64,000 bases of DNA from Thermoactinospora rubra (GTDB lineage: Bacteria; Actinomycetota; Actinomycetes; Streptosporangiales; Streptosporangiaceae): contig NZ_MSZZ01000033.1 of the NCBI RefSeq assembly GCF_002093975.1, positions 116,045 through 180,044 on the forward strand, in the 5' to 3' direction. Under the pieces are notes generated by a model. The model saw only the letters and a list, made by a program, of their open reading frames with translations, searched no databases and was not told where the DNA came from. How positions within the stretch are numbered: the first letter of the stretch is position 1; each line of letters starts with the position of its first letter. The translations under genes and the position numbers were made by a program. Positions 17,231-26,436 of this stretch are shown here, in pieces.

Positions 17231-19681
17231 GTGAGTGAGTACGACCCGCAGGCGCTGCAGGCCAAGTGGCAGCAGCGCTGGGAGGAGATGGAACCGTTCC
17301 GCGCCAGCGAGGATCCCGCCGACCCCCGCGAGCGGCGCTACATGCTGGACATGTTCCCCTACCCCTCCGGCGACCTCCACATGGGCCACGGCGAGGCCTT
17401 CGGGCTGGGCGACGTGGTGGCGCGCTACTGGTTCCAGCGGGGCTACAACGTCCTGCACCCGATCGGCTGGGATTCCTTCGGCCTGCCGGCGGAGAACGCG
17501 GCGATCAAGCGCAACGCCCACCCGGCCGAGTGGACCTACGCCAACATCGAGACGCAGGCCGCCTCCTTCAGGCGTTATGCGGTCTCCTTCGACTGGTCGC
17601 GCCGTCTGCACACCAGCGACCCCGAGTACTACAAGTGGAACCAGTGGCTGTTCATCCGCTTCTTCGAGCGGGGGCTGGCCTACCGCAAGGGCGGCCTGGT
17701 CAACTGGTGCCCCAACGACCAGACCGTGCTGGCCAACGAGCAGGTCATCGCCGGTCACTGCGAGCGCTGCGGCGCCGAGGTGATCAGGCGTGAGCTGACC
17801 CAGTGGTACTTCAAGATCACCGACTACGCGCAGCGGCTGCTGGACGACATGGAGCAGCTGGAGGGCGGCTGGCCGGAGCGCGTGCTGACCATGCAGCGCA
17901 ACTGGATCGGCCGCTCCGAGGGCGCCGACGTCCAGTTCTACATCGAGGGCCGCGAGGAGCCGGTCACGGTCTTCACCACCCGTCCCGACACGCTGTTCGG
18001 CGCCACCTTCTTCGTGGTCGCCGTCGACGCGCCGCTGGCCGACGAGATCTGCGCGCCGGAGCGGCGCGAGTCGTTCGAGGCCTACCGCAGCGCGGTGGCC
18101 AAGCTGAGCGACATCGAGCGGCTGTCCACCGAGAAGGAGAAGACCGGCGTCTTCCTGGGCCGCTATGCGATCAACCCGGTCAACGGCGAGCGCATCCCGG
18201 TCTGGGCGGCCGACTACGTGCTGTCCGACTACGGCCACGGCGCGATCATGGCCGTGCCCGCGCACGACCAGCGCGACCTGGACTTCGCGCGCAAGTTCGG
18301 CCTGCCGGTGCGCGTCGTGGTCGAAACCGGGCTGCCCGACCCGGCCGAGAGCGGCGTGGCGACCCCCGGCGAGGGCGTCCTGGTCAACTCCGGCCCGCTG
18401 GACGGCCTGCCCAAGGCCGAGGCCATCCGCCGGATCATCGACATCCTGGAGGCCGACGGCAAGGGCCGGGCCACGGTGAACTTCCGCCTGCGCGACTGGC
18501 TGCTGTCGCGCCAGCGGTTCTGGGGCACGCCGATCCCGATCATCCACTGCGGCGACTGCGGCGAGGTCCCGGTGCCCGACGAGCAGCTGCCGGTCACCCT
18601 GCCCGACCTGCGCGGCGAGGCGCTGGCCCCCAAGGGCGTCTCCCCGCTGGCCGCCGCGACCGACTGGGTCGACGTCGAGTGCCCCAAGTGCGGCGGGCGC
18701 GCCAAGCGCGACACCGACACCATGGACACCTTCGTCGACTCCTCGTGGTACTTCCTGCGCTACTGCTCGCCGGGGTATGAGGACGGGCCGTTCGACGTGG
18801 AGCAGGTCCGCAAGTGGGGCCCGATCGACCAGTACGTCGGCGGCGTCGAGCACGCGGTGCTGCACCTGCTGTACTCCCGGTTCTTCACCAAGGTCCTGCA
18901 CGACATGGGCATGCTGGACTTCACCGAGCCGTTCGTGCGCCTGCTGAACCAGGGCCAGGTGATCAACCAGGGCAAGGCCATGTCCAAGTCGCTGGGCAAC
19001 GGCGTGGACCTGGGCGAGCAGATCGACGCCTACGGGGTCGACGCGGTCCGCCTGACGATGGTGTTCGCCGGTCCGCCGGAGGACGACATCGACTGGGCCG
19101 ACGTCTCGCCGGCCGCCTCGCAGAAGTTCCTGGCCAGGGCCTTCCGGGTGTTCACCGACGTGGCCAGCGAGCCCGGCGTGCCGTACGACCAGGGCGACCT
19201 GGAGCTGCGCCGCGTCACGCACCGGACCGTCGACGAGGTCACCAAGCTGATCGAGTCCTACCGGTTCAACGTCGCGGTGGCGCGCATGATGGAGCTGACC
19301 ACGGCCGCGCGCAAGGCCATCGACAGCGGCCCGGGGCCCGCCGACCCGGCCGTCCGGGAGGCCGCCGAGGTGCTGGCGATCATGCTGTCGCTGGTCGCGC
19401 CGTACACCGCCGAGGAGGGCTGGGAACGGCTGGGCCACACCGGCACCGTCGCGCTGGCGGGCTGGCCGCAGGCCGACCCGGTGCTGCTGGTCCAGGAGTC
19501 GGTCACCTGCGTCGTGCAGGTGGCGGGCAAGGTCCGCGACCGGCTGGAGGTCTCGCCGGACATCTCCGAGGAGGAGCTGCGCGCGCTGGCGCTGGCCTCG
19601 GAGAAGGTCCAGGGCTACCTGTCGGGCGAGCCGCGCAAGGTCATCGTCCGCGCGCCCAAGCTGGTCAACATCGTTCCCTGA
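17231..19681 (+). CDS. leuS: Leucyl-tRNA synthetase
   Basis: An 816-residue class I aminoacyl-tRNA synthetase charging tRNA-Leu. The HIGH motif appears as PSGDLHMGHGEAFGLGD (about residues 50-60), the CP1 editing domain follows (TTRPDTLFGATF around 250), a zinc-binding pair CPKCGGRAKR near 480, and the KMSKS loop as QGKAMSKSLGNGVD near 580; the anticodon-binding domain ends PKLVNIVP. GTG 17231 is chosen because conserved sequence SEYDPQALQAKWQQRW begins there. Expression is probably controlled by the leader-peptide attenuator just upstream. Confidence 0.97.
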   Translation: MSEYDPQALQAKWQQRWEEMEPFRASEDPADPRERRYMLDMFPYPSGDLHMGHGEAFGLGDVVARYWFQRGYNVLHPIGWDSFGLPAENAAIKRNAHPAEWTYANIETQAASFRRYAVSFDWSRRLHTSDPEYYKWNQWLFIRFFERGLAYRKGGLVNWCPNDQTVLANEQVIAGHCERCGAEVIRRELTQWYFKITDYAQRLLDDMEQLEGGWPERVLTMQRNWIGRSEGADVQFYIEGREEPVTVFTTRPDTLFGATFFVVAVDAPLADEICAPERRESFEAYRSAVAKLSDIERLSTEKEKTGVFLGRYAINPVNGERIPVWAADYVLSDYGHGAIMAVPAHDQRDLDFARKFGLPVRVVVETGLPDPAESGVATPGEGVLVNSGPLDGLPKAEAIRRIIDILEADGKGRATVNFRLRDWLLSRQRFWGTPIPIIHCGDCGEVPVPDEQLPVTLPDLRGEALAPKGVSPLAAATDWVDVECPKCGGRAKRDTDTMDTFVDSSWYFLRYCSPGYEDGPFDVEQVRKWGPIDQYVGGVEHAVLHLLYSRFFTKVLHDMGMLDFTEPFVRLLNQGQVINQGKAMSKSLGNGVDLGEQIDAYGVDAVRLTMVFAGPPEDDIDWADVSPAASQKFLARAFRVFTDVASEPGVPYDQGDLELRRVTHRTVDEVTKLIESYRFNVAVARMMELTTAARKAIDSGPGPADPAVREAAEVLAIMLSLVAPYTAEEGWERLGHTGTVALAGWPQADPVLLVQESVTCVVQVAGKVRDRLEVSPDISEEELRALALASEKVQGYLSGEPRKVIVRAPKLVNIVP

Positions 19682-19696
19682 GCCAGGCCGCGCATC

Positions 19697-19727
19697 GCCC
19701 GGACCCCAGTGCGGGGTCCGGGCGTTT
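19697..19727 (+). terminator. Intrinsic terminator after leuS
   Basis: GCCCGGACCCC (19697-19707) / GGGGTCCGGGC (19713-19723) form an 11-bp perfect stem with a 5-base loop, followed by GTTT. It ends leuS transcription before the tricorn-type protease gene. Confidence 0.85.
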
Positions 19728-19786
19728 CGCTGTGGGCCGCGTTTATCGGCGGGCGGCGTGCCGGTGATCCGAATTAGGGTGCGCTT

Positions 19787-22700
19787 GTGACAAATGGCGC
19801 ATACCTCAGACATCCACATCTCCACGGGGAGCTCATCACGTTCGTCGCCGACGACGACGTGTGGGTGGCTCCGCTCGACGGGGGCCGGGCCTGGCGCTTC
19901 ACCGCCGACCGGGTTCCCGTCTCCTTCCCGCGCTTCTCGCCCGACGGCGGCCGGATCGCCTGGACGAGCACCCGGGAGGGCGCGCCGGAGGTGCTGGCCG
20001 CCGACCTCGACGGACCGGCCGGCGAGCGCCTCACCCACTGGGCCGACCCGCTGACCGCCGTGCGCGGCTGGACCGCCGACGGGCGCGTGTTAGCCGTGAC
20101 GTCCGCCGCGCAGGCCTCCCGCTCCCGGACCTGGGCGCACGCCGTCCCCCTCGACGGCGGGCCCGCCGAGCGCCTGCCGTACGGGTGGGTGAGCGAGGCG
20201 GCGGTCAGCGGCGGGAAGGTGGCGACGGTCTCGTCGTACTGGCGCGAGCCGTGGCAGTGGAAGCGCTACCGCGGCGGCACGGCGGGCAAGATCTGGGTCG
20301 ACGCGACCGGCGACGGCGAGTTCACCAGGCTGTTCGCCGACAACCCGGCCCAGCACTCCTGCGTCATGTGGGTGGGGGAGCGCCTGGCCTTCCTGGCCGA
20401 CACCGACGGCACCTCGAACCTGTACTCCTGCCTGCCCGACGGCTCGGACCTGCGGCGGCACACCTCGCACACCGGCTTCTACGCCCGCAACGCCGCCACC
20501 GACGGCCGCCGCGTCGTCTACGGCGCCGGCGGCGACCTGTGGCTGCTGGAGAGCCTGGAGGCCGAGCCGTCCAGGCTGGAGATCAGGCTCGGCGGGCCGC
20601 GACCGGCGAGGGCGCCGCGGCCCGCGCCCACCCGCGTCGGCTCCTTCTCGCCGGACCGCACCGGCCGGGCCAGCGTGGTGGAGATCCGCGGCACCGCCCA
20701 CTGGGTGACCCACCGTGACGGGCCCGCGGGTGTGCTGCGGGCCGAGCCGGGCGTCCGGGTACGGCTGCCGCGCACGCTCGGCGGCGACGGCCGGGCCGTG
20801 TGGGTGTCGGACGCCACGGGAGAGGACGCGCTGGAGGTCGGCACGCCGGGCGGCGAGCTGCGCACGCTGGCCGCCGGGCAGCTCGGCAGGGTGATCGACC
20901 TGGCCACCGCGCCGGACGGCAGGCACGCCGCCGTGGCCGCCCACGACGGCCGGGTCCTGGTGGTGGACCTGGAGACGGGCACGGTCCGCGAGCTGGACCG
21001 CACCACGCAGGGCAACGCCGACGACCTGGCCTTCTCCCCGGACTCGGCGTGGCTGGCGTGGACCCACCCGTACGCGCCCTGGCGCGGCCACGTCAAGATG
21101 GGACGGGTCGACGGCAGCCAGACCGTGGCGGTGACGCAGCCGCGGTTCCGCGACTTCAACCCGGTCTTCACGCCGGACGGCAAGCACCTGGCGTTCCTGT
21201 CGGTGCGCACCTTCGACCCGGCCTACGACGCGCATGTCTTCGACCTGTCCTTCCAGGGCGCGTGCCGCCCCTACCTGGTGCCGCTCAAGGCGACCACGCC
21301 CTCGCCCTTCGACCCGTCGCTGCGGGGGCGGGGCTTCAACGGCGAGGACTCCGACGACTCGCCCAGCAAGGCTGGCAAATCCTCTAAATCCGATAAATCG
21401 AATGAAGGCGACAAGCGGCCGCCGGTCACGGAGGTCGACCTGGAGGGTCTCGGCGCCCGGATCGTCCCGGTACCGGTGCCCTCGGGCGAGTACGGCAACC
21501 TGCGCGCCGCCAAGGACGCCCTGCTGTGGCTGCGCTACCCCCAGGCGGGCACGCTCGGCGACGGCAGCGAGCGGGAGGAGCCCGTGCTGGAGCGCTACGA
21601 CCTGGCCAAGCGGTCCAAGGGCGAGCTCGGCAAGGAGTACCGGGCCTTCGAGGTCAGCGGCGACGGCACGCGGCTGGTGATCAGCGGCAAGCACGGCCTG
21701 CAGACCCGCGCCGCCGAGGAGGGCGACGAGGTCGTCACCATCGACCTGGACCGCGTGCGCGTCACGCTCGACCCGGTGGCCGAGTGGCGCCAGGAGTTCC
21801 ACGAGGCCGGCCGCCTCATGCGCGACCACTTCTGGCGCGCCGACATGAACGGCGTCGACTGGCAGGGCGTGCTCGACCGCTACGCGCCGCTGGTCGAGCG
21901 GATCGGCGCCTACTCGGAGCTGATCGACCTGCTGTGGGAGGTGCAGGGCGAGCTGGCCACCTCCCACGCCTACGCCCGCCCCAACGGCTCGCCGGCCGAC
22001 CCCCGGCGCCGCCAGGGCCTGCTGGGCGCCGACCTGGTCCGCGACGAGGAGGGCGTCTGGCGGGTCGCCCGCATCCTGCCCGGCGAGTCCTCCGACCACG
22101 AGGCCCGCTCGCCGCTGCTGGCCCCCGGCGTGGCCGTCCGGGAGGGCGACGCGATCGTGGCGGTCGCCGGCCGCCCGGTCGACCCCGTCCGCGGCCCGCT
22201 GGCCTCCCTGGCCGGTATGGCGGGGCGGCCCGTGGAGCTGACCGTCCGGCCCGCGGCGGGCGGCGAGACGCGCCGGGTCGTCGTCACGCCCATCCGGGAC
22301 GAGACGCCGCTGCGGTACCACGCCTGGGTCGAGGACCGCCGCGCCTTCGTCCGCGAGCTGTCCGGCGGGCGGCTGGGCTACCTCCACGTGCCCGACATGG
22401 CCGCCGTCGGCTGGGCGCAGTTCCACCGCGACCTGCACACCGAGATGGGCTTCGACGGGCTCGTCGTCGACGTGCGCGACAACGGCGGAGGCCACGTGTC
22501 TGAGCTGGTGCTGGAGAAGCTCGGCCGCCGCGTCACCGGCTGGGCCCTGGCCCGCGGCTACGAGCCCATGCGCTACCCCGAGGACTCCCCCCGCGGGCCG
22601 ATCGTCGCGGTGACGGACGAGTTCGCCGGCTCCGACGGGGACATCGTCAGCGCGGGCATCAAGAACCGGGGCATCGGCCCGCTCGTGGGCACCCGCACGT

Positions 22701-22963
22701 GGGGCGGGGTCATCGGCATCGACTCGGCCTACTCCCTGGTCGACGGCACCGTGGTGACCCAGCCCCGGTACGCCATCTGGATCGAGGGGCCCGGCTGGGG
22801 CATCGAGAACCACGGCGTCGACCCGGACGTCGAGGTCGTCGTCACGCCGCAGGACCGGGTCGCCGGGCGCGACCCCCAGCTGGAGAAGGCGGTCGAGCTG
22901 GCCCTGGCCGCCCTGGCCGAGCGTCCCCCGGCCACGCCTCCGGAGCTGCCGCCGCTGCCGTGA
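19787..22963 (+). CDS. Tricorn-type S41 serine protease
   Basis: A 1058-residue cytosolic protease of the tricorn family, which degrades oligopeptides released by the proteasome. Two beta-propellers occupy about residues 1-600 (YLRHPHLHGELITFVADDDVW at the start is typical; repeated SPDG strands), then a C1 helical domain, a PDZ domain (about 770-840) and the C2 catalytic domain with the nucleophile in DEFAGSDGDIVSAGIK (about 950). A Ser/Lys-rich low-complexity linker (DDSPSKAGKSSKSDKSNEGDK, about 520-545) is encoded by locally AT-rich DNA. GTG 19787 is the start. Confidence 0.9.
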   Translation: MTNGAYLRHPHLHGELITFVADDDVWVAPLDGGRAWRFTADRVPVSFPRFSPDGGRIAWTSTREGAPEVLAADLDGPAGERLTHWADPLTAVRGWTADGRVLAVTSAAQASRSRTWAHAVPLDGGPAERLPYGWVSEAAVSGGKVATVSSYWREPWQWKRYRGGTAGKIWVDATGDGEFTRLFADNPAQHSCVMWVGERLAFLADTDGTSNLYSCLPDGSDLRRHTSHTGFYARNAATDGRRVVYGAGGDLWLLESLEAEPSRLEIRLGGPRPARAPRPAPTRVGSFSPDRTGRASVVEIRGTAHWVTHRDGPAGVLRAEPGVRVRLPRTLGGDGRAVWVSDATGEDALEVGTPGGELRTLAAGQLGRVIDLATAPDGRHAAVAAHDGRVLVVDLETGTVRELDRTTQGNADDLAFSPDSAWLAWTHPYAPWRGHVKMGRVDGSQTVAVTQPRFRDFNPVFTPDGKHLAFLSVRTFDPAYDAHVFDLSFQGACRPYLVPLKATTPSPFDPSLRGRGFNGEDSDDSPSKAGKSSKSDKSNEGDKRPPVTEVDLEGLGARIVPVPVPSGEYGNLRAAKDALLWLRYPQAGTLGDGSEREEPVLERYDLAKRSKGELGKEYRAFEVSGDGTRLVISGKHGLQTRAAEEGDEVVTIDLDRVRVTLDPVAEWRQEFHEAGRLMRDHFWRADMNGVDWQGVLDRYAPLVERIGAYSELIDLLWEVQGELATSHAYARPNGSPADPRRRQGLLGADLVRDEEGVWRVARILPGESSDHEARSPLLAPGVAVREGDAIVAVAGRPVDPVRGPLASLAGMAGRPVELTVRPAAGGETRRVVVTPIRDETPLRYHAWVEDRRAFVRELSGGRLGYLHVPDMAAVGWAQFHRDLHTEMGFDGLVVDVRDNGGGHVSELVLEKLGRRVTGWALARGYEPMRYPEDSPRGPIVAVTDEFAGSDGDIVSAGIKNRGIGPLVGTRTWGGVIGIDSAYSLVDGTVVTQPRYAIWIEGPGWGIENHGVDPDVEVVVTPQDRVAGRDPQLEKAVELALAALAERPPATPPELPPLP

Positions 22964-22966
22964 TCC

Positions 22967-22999
22967 GTGCGGGGGTACGGCCCGGCCGCACCCCCGCAC
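22967..22999. terminator. Bidirectional terminator between convergent genes
   Basis: GTGCGGGGGT (22967-22976) and ACCCCCGCAC (22990-22999) form a perfect 10-bp stem between the stop codons of the protease and the minus-strand aminotransferase, so it can serve both directions. Confidence 0.75.
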
Positions 23000-23005
23000 G
23001 CCGGG

Positions 23006-24115
23006 TCAGGCGTGATCGCGGATCCGGCGCAGGACCTCCTCCAGGATGGGACGGGAGGTGGCGAAGTTCAGCCGGGCGAAGGTCTCGCCGCCGGGGCCGA
23101 AGTGCTCCCCGCCGCTGAGCAGCACGCCCGCCTCCCGCTCCAGTCGCTCGGCCGTGCCGGGCCGCCCGAAGTCCAGCCAGGCCAGGTAGGTGGCCTGCGG
23201 GAGCCGGTAGCCGACCCCCTCGGGCAGCGCCTCGGCGATCATGCGGCGGTTGCGGTCGAGCAACGCCATGATCTCCTCCAGCCAGGCGTCGCCGTGCCGC
23301 CACGCCGCGATGGTCGCCTCCACGCCGAACAGGTTCGCCTCGCCGTACAGGAACCTGGGCATCGACCAGACCGCCTTGCGGGTGGGGGCGTGGCCGAAGT
23401 GCGCGACGCTGCAGCGGACGCCGCCGAGGTTGAACGCCTTGGACGCGGACGTGAGCGTGATCGTCCGCTCGGGGAGGATCGTGGCGAAGGGGATGTGCCG
23501 GTGCGGGGCGTAGACCAGGTCGGCGTGGATCTCGTCGGAGATCACCAGCAGGTCGTGGCGCTCGGCGGCCTCGGCCAGCTCGGTCAGCTCCTCGCGGGTG
23601 AGCACCCTGCCGGTGGGGTTGTGGGGGTTGACCAGGAGCAGGACCCGGCAGCCGGACAGGTCGGGCAGCTCGAAGCGCCAGCCGTCGCCGTCGGAAAGCG
23701 CCGGGATGGGCAGGATGGGGCGGTTCATCTCCGTCAGCGAGGCGACGAAGGCGTTGTAGGCGGGGGTGTGGAGGGCCACCTTGTCGCCGGGCTCGGTGAC
23801 GAGGTGCAGGATCACCTGGAGCGCCTGGTTGAGGTCGGTGAACGACCGCGCCATGCCGGGCTCGGGCCGCCAGCCGTACCTGGTCTCCATCCGCTCGGTG
23901 AAGGCGTCGATGAGCGGCGGCGGGGCGCTGTGCTCGTCCCAGGTCGGGTAGCCGAGGTCGGTGACGATCCGTCGCTGGAGCGACTCGCGGATGACGGGGG
24001 CGACGGGGAAGTCCATGTCCGCGACCCAGGCGGGGATCACTCCCGGACCCGCTTTGGACCACTTCACTCCGTCTCGTAGCGCCTTCAGCTCTTCTGCCCG
24101 GAAAGTGTCATTCAC
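23006..24115 (-). CDS. MalY/PatB-type PLP-dependent aminotransferase (C-S lyase)
   Basis: A 369-residue fold-type I PLP enzyme. Visible are the N-terminal VIPAWVADMDFPVAP segment diagnostic of MalY/PatB cystathionine beta-lyases, NPHNPTGRVLTREEL, SDEIHADLVY, the Schiff-base lysine in TSASKAFNLGG and the C-terminal Arg in FARLNFATSR. It probably cleaves cystathionine or a related cysteine conjugate to a thiol, pyruvate and ammonia; aminotransferase activity is possible. It is monocistronic and convergent with the protease gene. Confidence 0.88.
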   Translation of the reverse strand: MNDTFRAEELKALRDGVKWSKAGPGVIPAWVADMDFPVAPVIRESLQRRIVTDLGYPTWDEHSAPPPLIDAFTERMETRYGWRPEPGMARSFTDLNQALQVILHLVTEPGDKVALHTPAYNAFVASLTEMNRPILPIPALSDGDGWRFELPDLSGCRVLLLVNPHNPTGRVLTREELTELAEAAERHDLLVISDEIHADLVYAPHRHIPFATILPERTITLTSASKAFNLGGVRCSVAHFGHAPTRKAVWSMPRFLYGEANLFGVEATIAAWRHGDAWLEEIMALLDRNRRMIAEALPEGVGYRLPQATYLAWLDFGRPGTAERLEREAGVLLSGGEHFGPGGETFARLNFATSRPILEEVLRRIRDHA

Positions 24116-24214
24116 CGGGCCAGTCTAAGAGCGGGCACGGCACGATGGCCGAGCGGCCCGGAGCCCGCGCGGCGCGGACTCCGGGCTCTCCTGACGACGC
24201 GGGGCGCGGGAGGG

Positions 24215-24922
24215 TCAGAGCTTGCGCAGCACCGCCACGACCTTGCCCAGGACGCTCGCCTCGTCGCCCGGGATCGGGTCGTAGTTGGGGTTGTGCGGGA
24301 CCAGCCACACGTGCCCGTCCTTGCGCTTGAACGTCTTGACGGTCGCCTCGCCGTCGATCATGGCGGCCACGATGTCGCCGCTCTCGGCGACGGGCTGCTG
24401 GCGGACCACCACCCAGTCGCCGTCGGCGATCGCCGCCTCGATCATCGAGTCGCCGGTGACCTGGAGCAGGAACAGCGTGCCCTCGCCGACGAGCTGCTTG
24501 GGCAGGGCGAAGACGTCCTCCACGCTCTCCTCGGCCAGGATCGGGCCACCGGCGGCGATGCGGCCGACCAGCGGCACATACGCGGCCGTCGGCCGGTTGA
24601 CCGTGGGCTCCACGTCTTCGGCGTCGGGGTCGACCCACAGCACCGGCTCGCCCGGCAGGCGCACCTCGAGCGCGCGCGGCCGGTGCGGGTCGCGGCGCAG
24701 GTAGCCCTTGCGCTGCAACGCGGTCAGCTGGTGAGACACGCTGGACGTGCTGGTGAGCTGCACCGCCTCGCCGATCTCGCGCATCGACGGCGGGTAGCCG
24801 CGCTGCTGGACGGAATCGCGGATCACTTCAAGGATCTTGCGCTGCCTGGGAGTGAGTCCCAGGGAGTCACGCCTGCGCACCGCGAGGTCGGTGACCCCGT
24901 TGTCGTCATCGCGCTCGGTCAT
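24215..24922 (-). CDS. lexA: SOS response repressor LexA
   Basis: A 235-residue repressor. The N-terminal winged helix holds LTPRQRKILEVIRDSVQQRGYPPSMREIGEAVQLTS, the Ala-Gly autocleavage site is in VGRIAAGGPILAEE, and the Ser-Lys dyad is in VTGDSMIEAAIADGDWV and ATVKTFKR. On DNA damage RecA filaments trigger self-cleavage and derepression. The start follows GAGGAGGT. A near-consensus SOS box lies in the divergent region shared with the LysM gene, fitting autoregulation. Confidence 0.97.
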   Translation of the reverse strand: MTERDDDNGVTDLAVRRRDSLGLTPRQRKILEVIRDSVQQRGYPPSMREIGEAVQLTSTSSVSHQLTALQRKGYLRRDPHRPRALEVRLPGEPVLWVDPDAEDVEPTVNRPTAAYVPLVGRIAAGGPILAEESVEDVFALPKQLVGEGTLFLLQVTGDSMIEAAIADGDWVVVRQQPVAESGDIVAAMIDGEATVKTFKRKDGHVWLVPHNPNYDPIPGDEASVLGKVVAVLRKL

Positions 24923-25060
24923 GCCCCTCTACCTCCTCACCGGCGGACCTTCCGGTCCGTGGTCCTCATGTCGCTCACAGCGACGATATCGCCGTCGAAG
25001 ATCAATCTCAAACAGGTGTTCGAGTCTTCCTCGAAATTGTCGTCTCGCTGTGGTACACCA

Positions 25061-25092
25061 TCGTACGGGAGTTCGATCGACATCGTGTTCGA
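25061..25092. promoter_or_regulatory. LexA (SOS) boxes in the lexA-LysM intergenic region
   Basis: TCGTACGGGAGTTCGA (25061-25076) differs by one base from the actinobacterial consensus TCGAACnnnnGTTCGA. Immediately after it, TCGACATCGTGTTCGA (25077-25092) matches one half perfectly and the other with two changes. They lie 55-86 bases before the LysM gene and about 140 bases from lexA, so both genes could be SOS-controlled. Confidence 0.65.
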
Positions 25093-25146
25093 TTCGCCGA
25101 TCTTTTGTTCGGCCGGTTTCGGACGCGAGGGGGCGGGAGGCCATTC

Positions 25147-26187
25147 ATGCCGACGACCAGAATCCCGGACCAGCCAGGCGAAAACGACGCGAACCTCACC
25201 CTTCTGGCCGACCTCACGCGCGAACCCCGGCATTCGAACGGCCGGGCGCGTGCGGCGTCCGCCGCCCGCCGCCGCGCGGACGGCCCGGCGCTGTGGCTGG
25301 TTCCCCCGCCGCGTCCCGGCACGGTGATCACCGGCGGGGCCGACGGCTCCCGTACGGCTCGCGGCGGGCGAGACCGTGAGGGCGTCCGGAGCGATCCGGG
25401 CGACACCCGTGAGTGCCAGGCCGGCGCGACGCGCGAGACGCCGGGGCGGGGAGCCTTTCCGGGTCGCGGACGGCCGGCGCGGGGGCGGCGTTTCAGGGTG
25501 ACGACACACCAGGCCGCGACCTTGCGTATCACGACACCCCAGGGGAGAGGCGTCGGACGCGGTCCGACCGAGCAGGGAACGGGCGGGCCGGGGCGCGGCC
25601 CGGCTATGGAAGGCGTGGCGGCCGAGCGCGGCGGGCGGGATCGCGAAAAGCTCGCGTCTTCGCGTCGAGAAAGGCCCGTGCCTCCTGGCGAAAAGCTCGC
25701 GTCTTCGCGCCGGGAAAAGCTCGGGCCGCGTCGCGATGGGTCCGCGTCTTCCCGCCGCGAAAGGCTCGCGCTGCGTCGCGAAAGGCCCGTGTCTTCGCGC
25801 CCTGAAAGGTCCACGCCGCGTCGCGATGGGCCCGTGTCTTCGCACCGGGAAAGGTCTGTATCTTCGCGCCTCGAAAGGCCCGCGCCGCTGCGCCTGACCA
25901 GGCGGGGCAGGGCCGCCGTGGTGACCCTGGTCGCGGCCGTGGCGCTGGGCGGATTCTGGCTCGGGACGAGGGCGGCCGGATTCGCCGCCGAGGCCGCCGG
26001 GATTCCCGCGACCGCCGGCCTGCCGTGGGTCGTCGTGGAAAAGGGCGACACGCTGTGGAGCATCGCGGACGCGGTGACGGCGGAAGGCCGCGACGTCGAT
26101 GCGACGGTCGAGGAAATCATGCGGTTAAACCGTCTGGACAATTCCCTGATCCGCCCGGGAACGCGGCTTTACGTCCCCGGCGGATGA
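25147..26187 (+). CDS. LysM-domain single-pass membrane protein next to lexA (Rv2719c/DivS/YneA-like)
   Basis: A 346-residue protein with a long Arg/Ser/Gly-rich disordered cytoplasmic region (1-250), a transmembrane helix near 256-275 (AAVVTLVAAVALGGFWLG) and a C-terminal extracellular LysM domain (about 296-346; VEKGDTLWSIADAV...MRLNRLDNSLIRPGTRLYVP) that binds peptidoglycan. Position divergent from lexA with an SOS box recalls Rv2719c, DivS and YneA, which suppress division after DNA damage; that role is inferred. Those proteins are much shorter: here the cytoplasmic part is expanded by a 45-bp tandem repeat. GGAGG precedes ATG 25147. Confidence 0.75.
   Translation: MPTTRIPDQPGENDANLTLLADLTREPRHSNGRARAASAARRRADGPALWLVPPPRPGTVITGGADGSRTARGGRDREGVRSDPGDTRECQAGATRETPGRGAFPGRGRPARGRRFRVTTHQAATLRITTPQGRGVGRGPTEQGTGGPGRGPAMEGVAAERGGRDREKLASSRRERPVPPGEKLASSRREKLGPRRDGSASSRRERLALRRERPVSSRPERSTPRRDGPVSSHRERSVSSRLERPAPLRLTRRGRAAVVTLVAAVALGGFWLGTRAAGFAAEAAGIPATAGLPWVVVEKGDTLWSIADAVTAEGRDVDATVEEIMRLNRLDNSLIRPGTRLYVPGG
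25643..25880 (+). repeat. 45-bp (15-codon) tandem repeat inside the LysM gene
   Basis: The core GTCTTCGCG recurs at about 25655, 25700, 25745 (CCCG variant), 25790 and 25835, exactly 45 bases apart, with one more at about 25860. The encoded units have the pattern xxxSSRRERxxxxRR (KLASSRRERPVPPGE, KLASSRREKLGPRRD, GSASSRRERLALRRE and so on). The frame is kept, so repeat number can vary without destroying the protein. Confidence 0.85.
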
Positions 26188-26244
26188 ACAGCTGCACAGG
26201 GACCCGCCCACCGGATAGGCGATAGCCGTACGAGATCGCAGAAA

Positions 26245-26280
26245 GGGCGCCCCCGGCGGCTCGGGCGGCCGGGGGCGCCC
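26245..26280 (+). terminator. Intrinsic terminator after the LysM gene
   Basis: GGGCGCCCCCGGC (26245-26257) pairs with GCCGGGGGCGCCC (26268-26280), a 13-bp stem, without a strong T-run. The rest of the 406-base gap up to nrdR holds the nrdR promoter and otherwise nothing I can support as a gene. Confidence 0.7.
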
Positions 26281-26436
26281 TGCTGCCGTGGGTCTCCCAC
26301 GAGCCGTGTCATGAGCGTAGAATGGATACGGTGCTGACAGTTTCGCGGGAGGATCTGGAGGGCTCGCGCGACACGCCCGGGCGTCACGCCGGCGTGGGTG
26401 CTGACCAGCGACTTCGGTGCGACCTCCCGCGGCGAG

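Noticed and set aside
17183..20038. Very long minus-strand open frame opposite leuS and the protease start
   Set aside because: It is the usual antisense shadow of GC-rich coding DNA; the + strand encodes a complete leucyl-tRNA synthetase.
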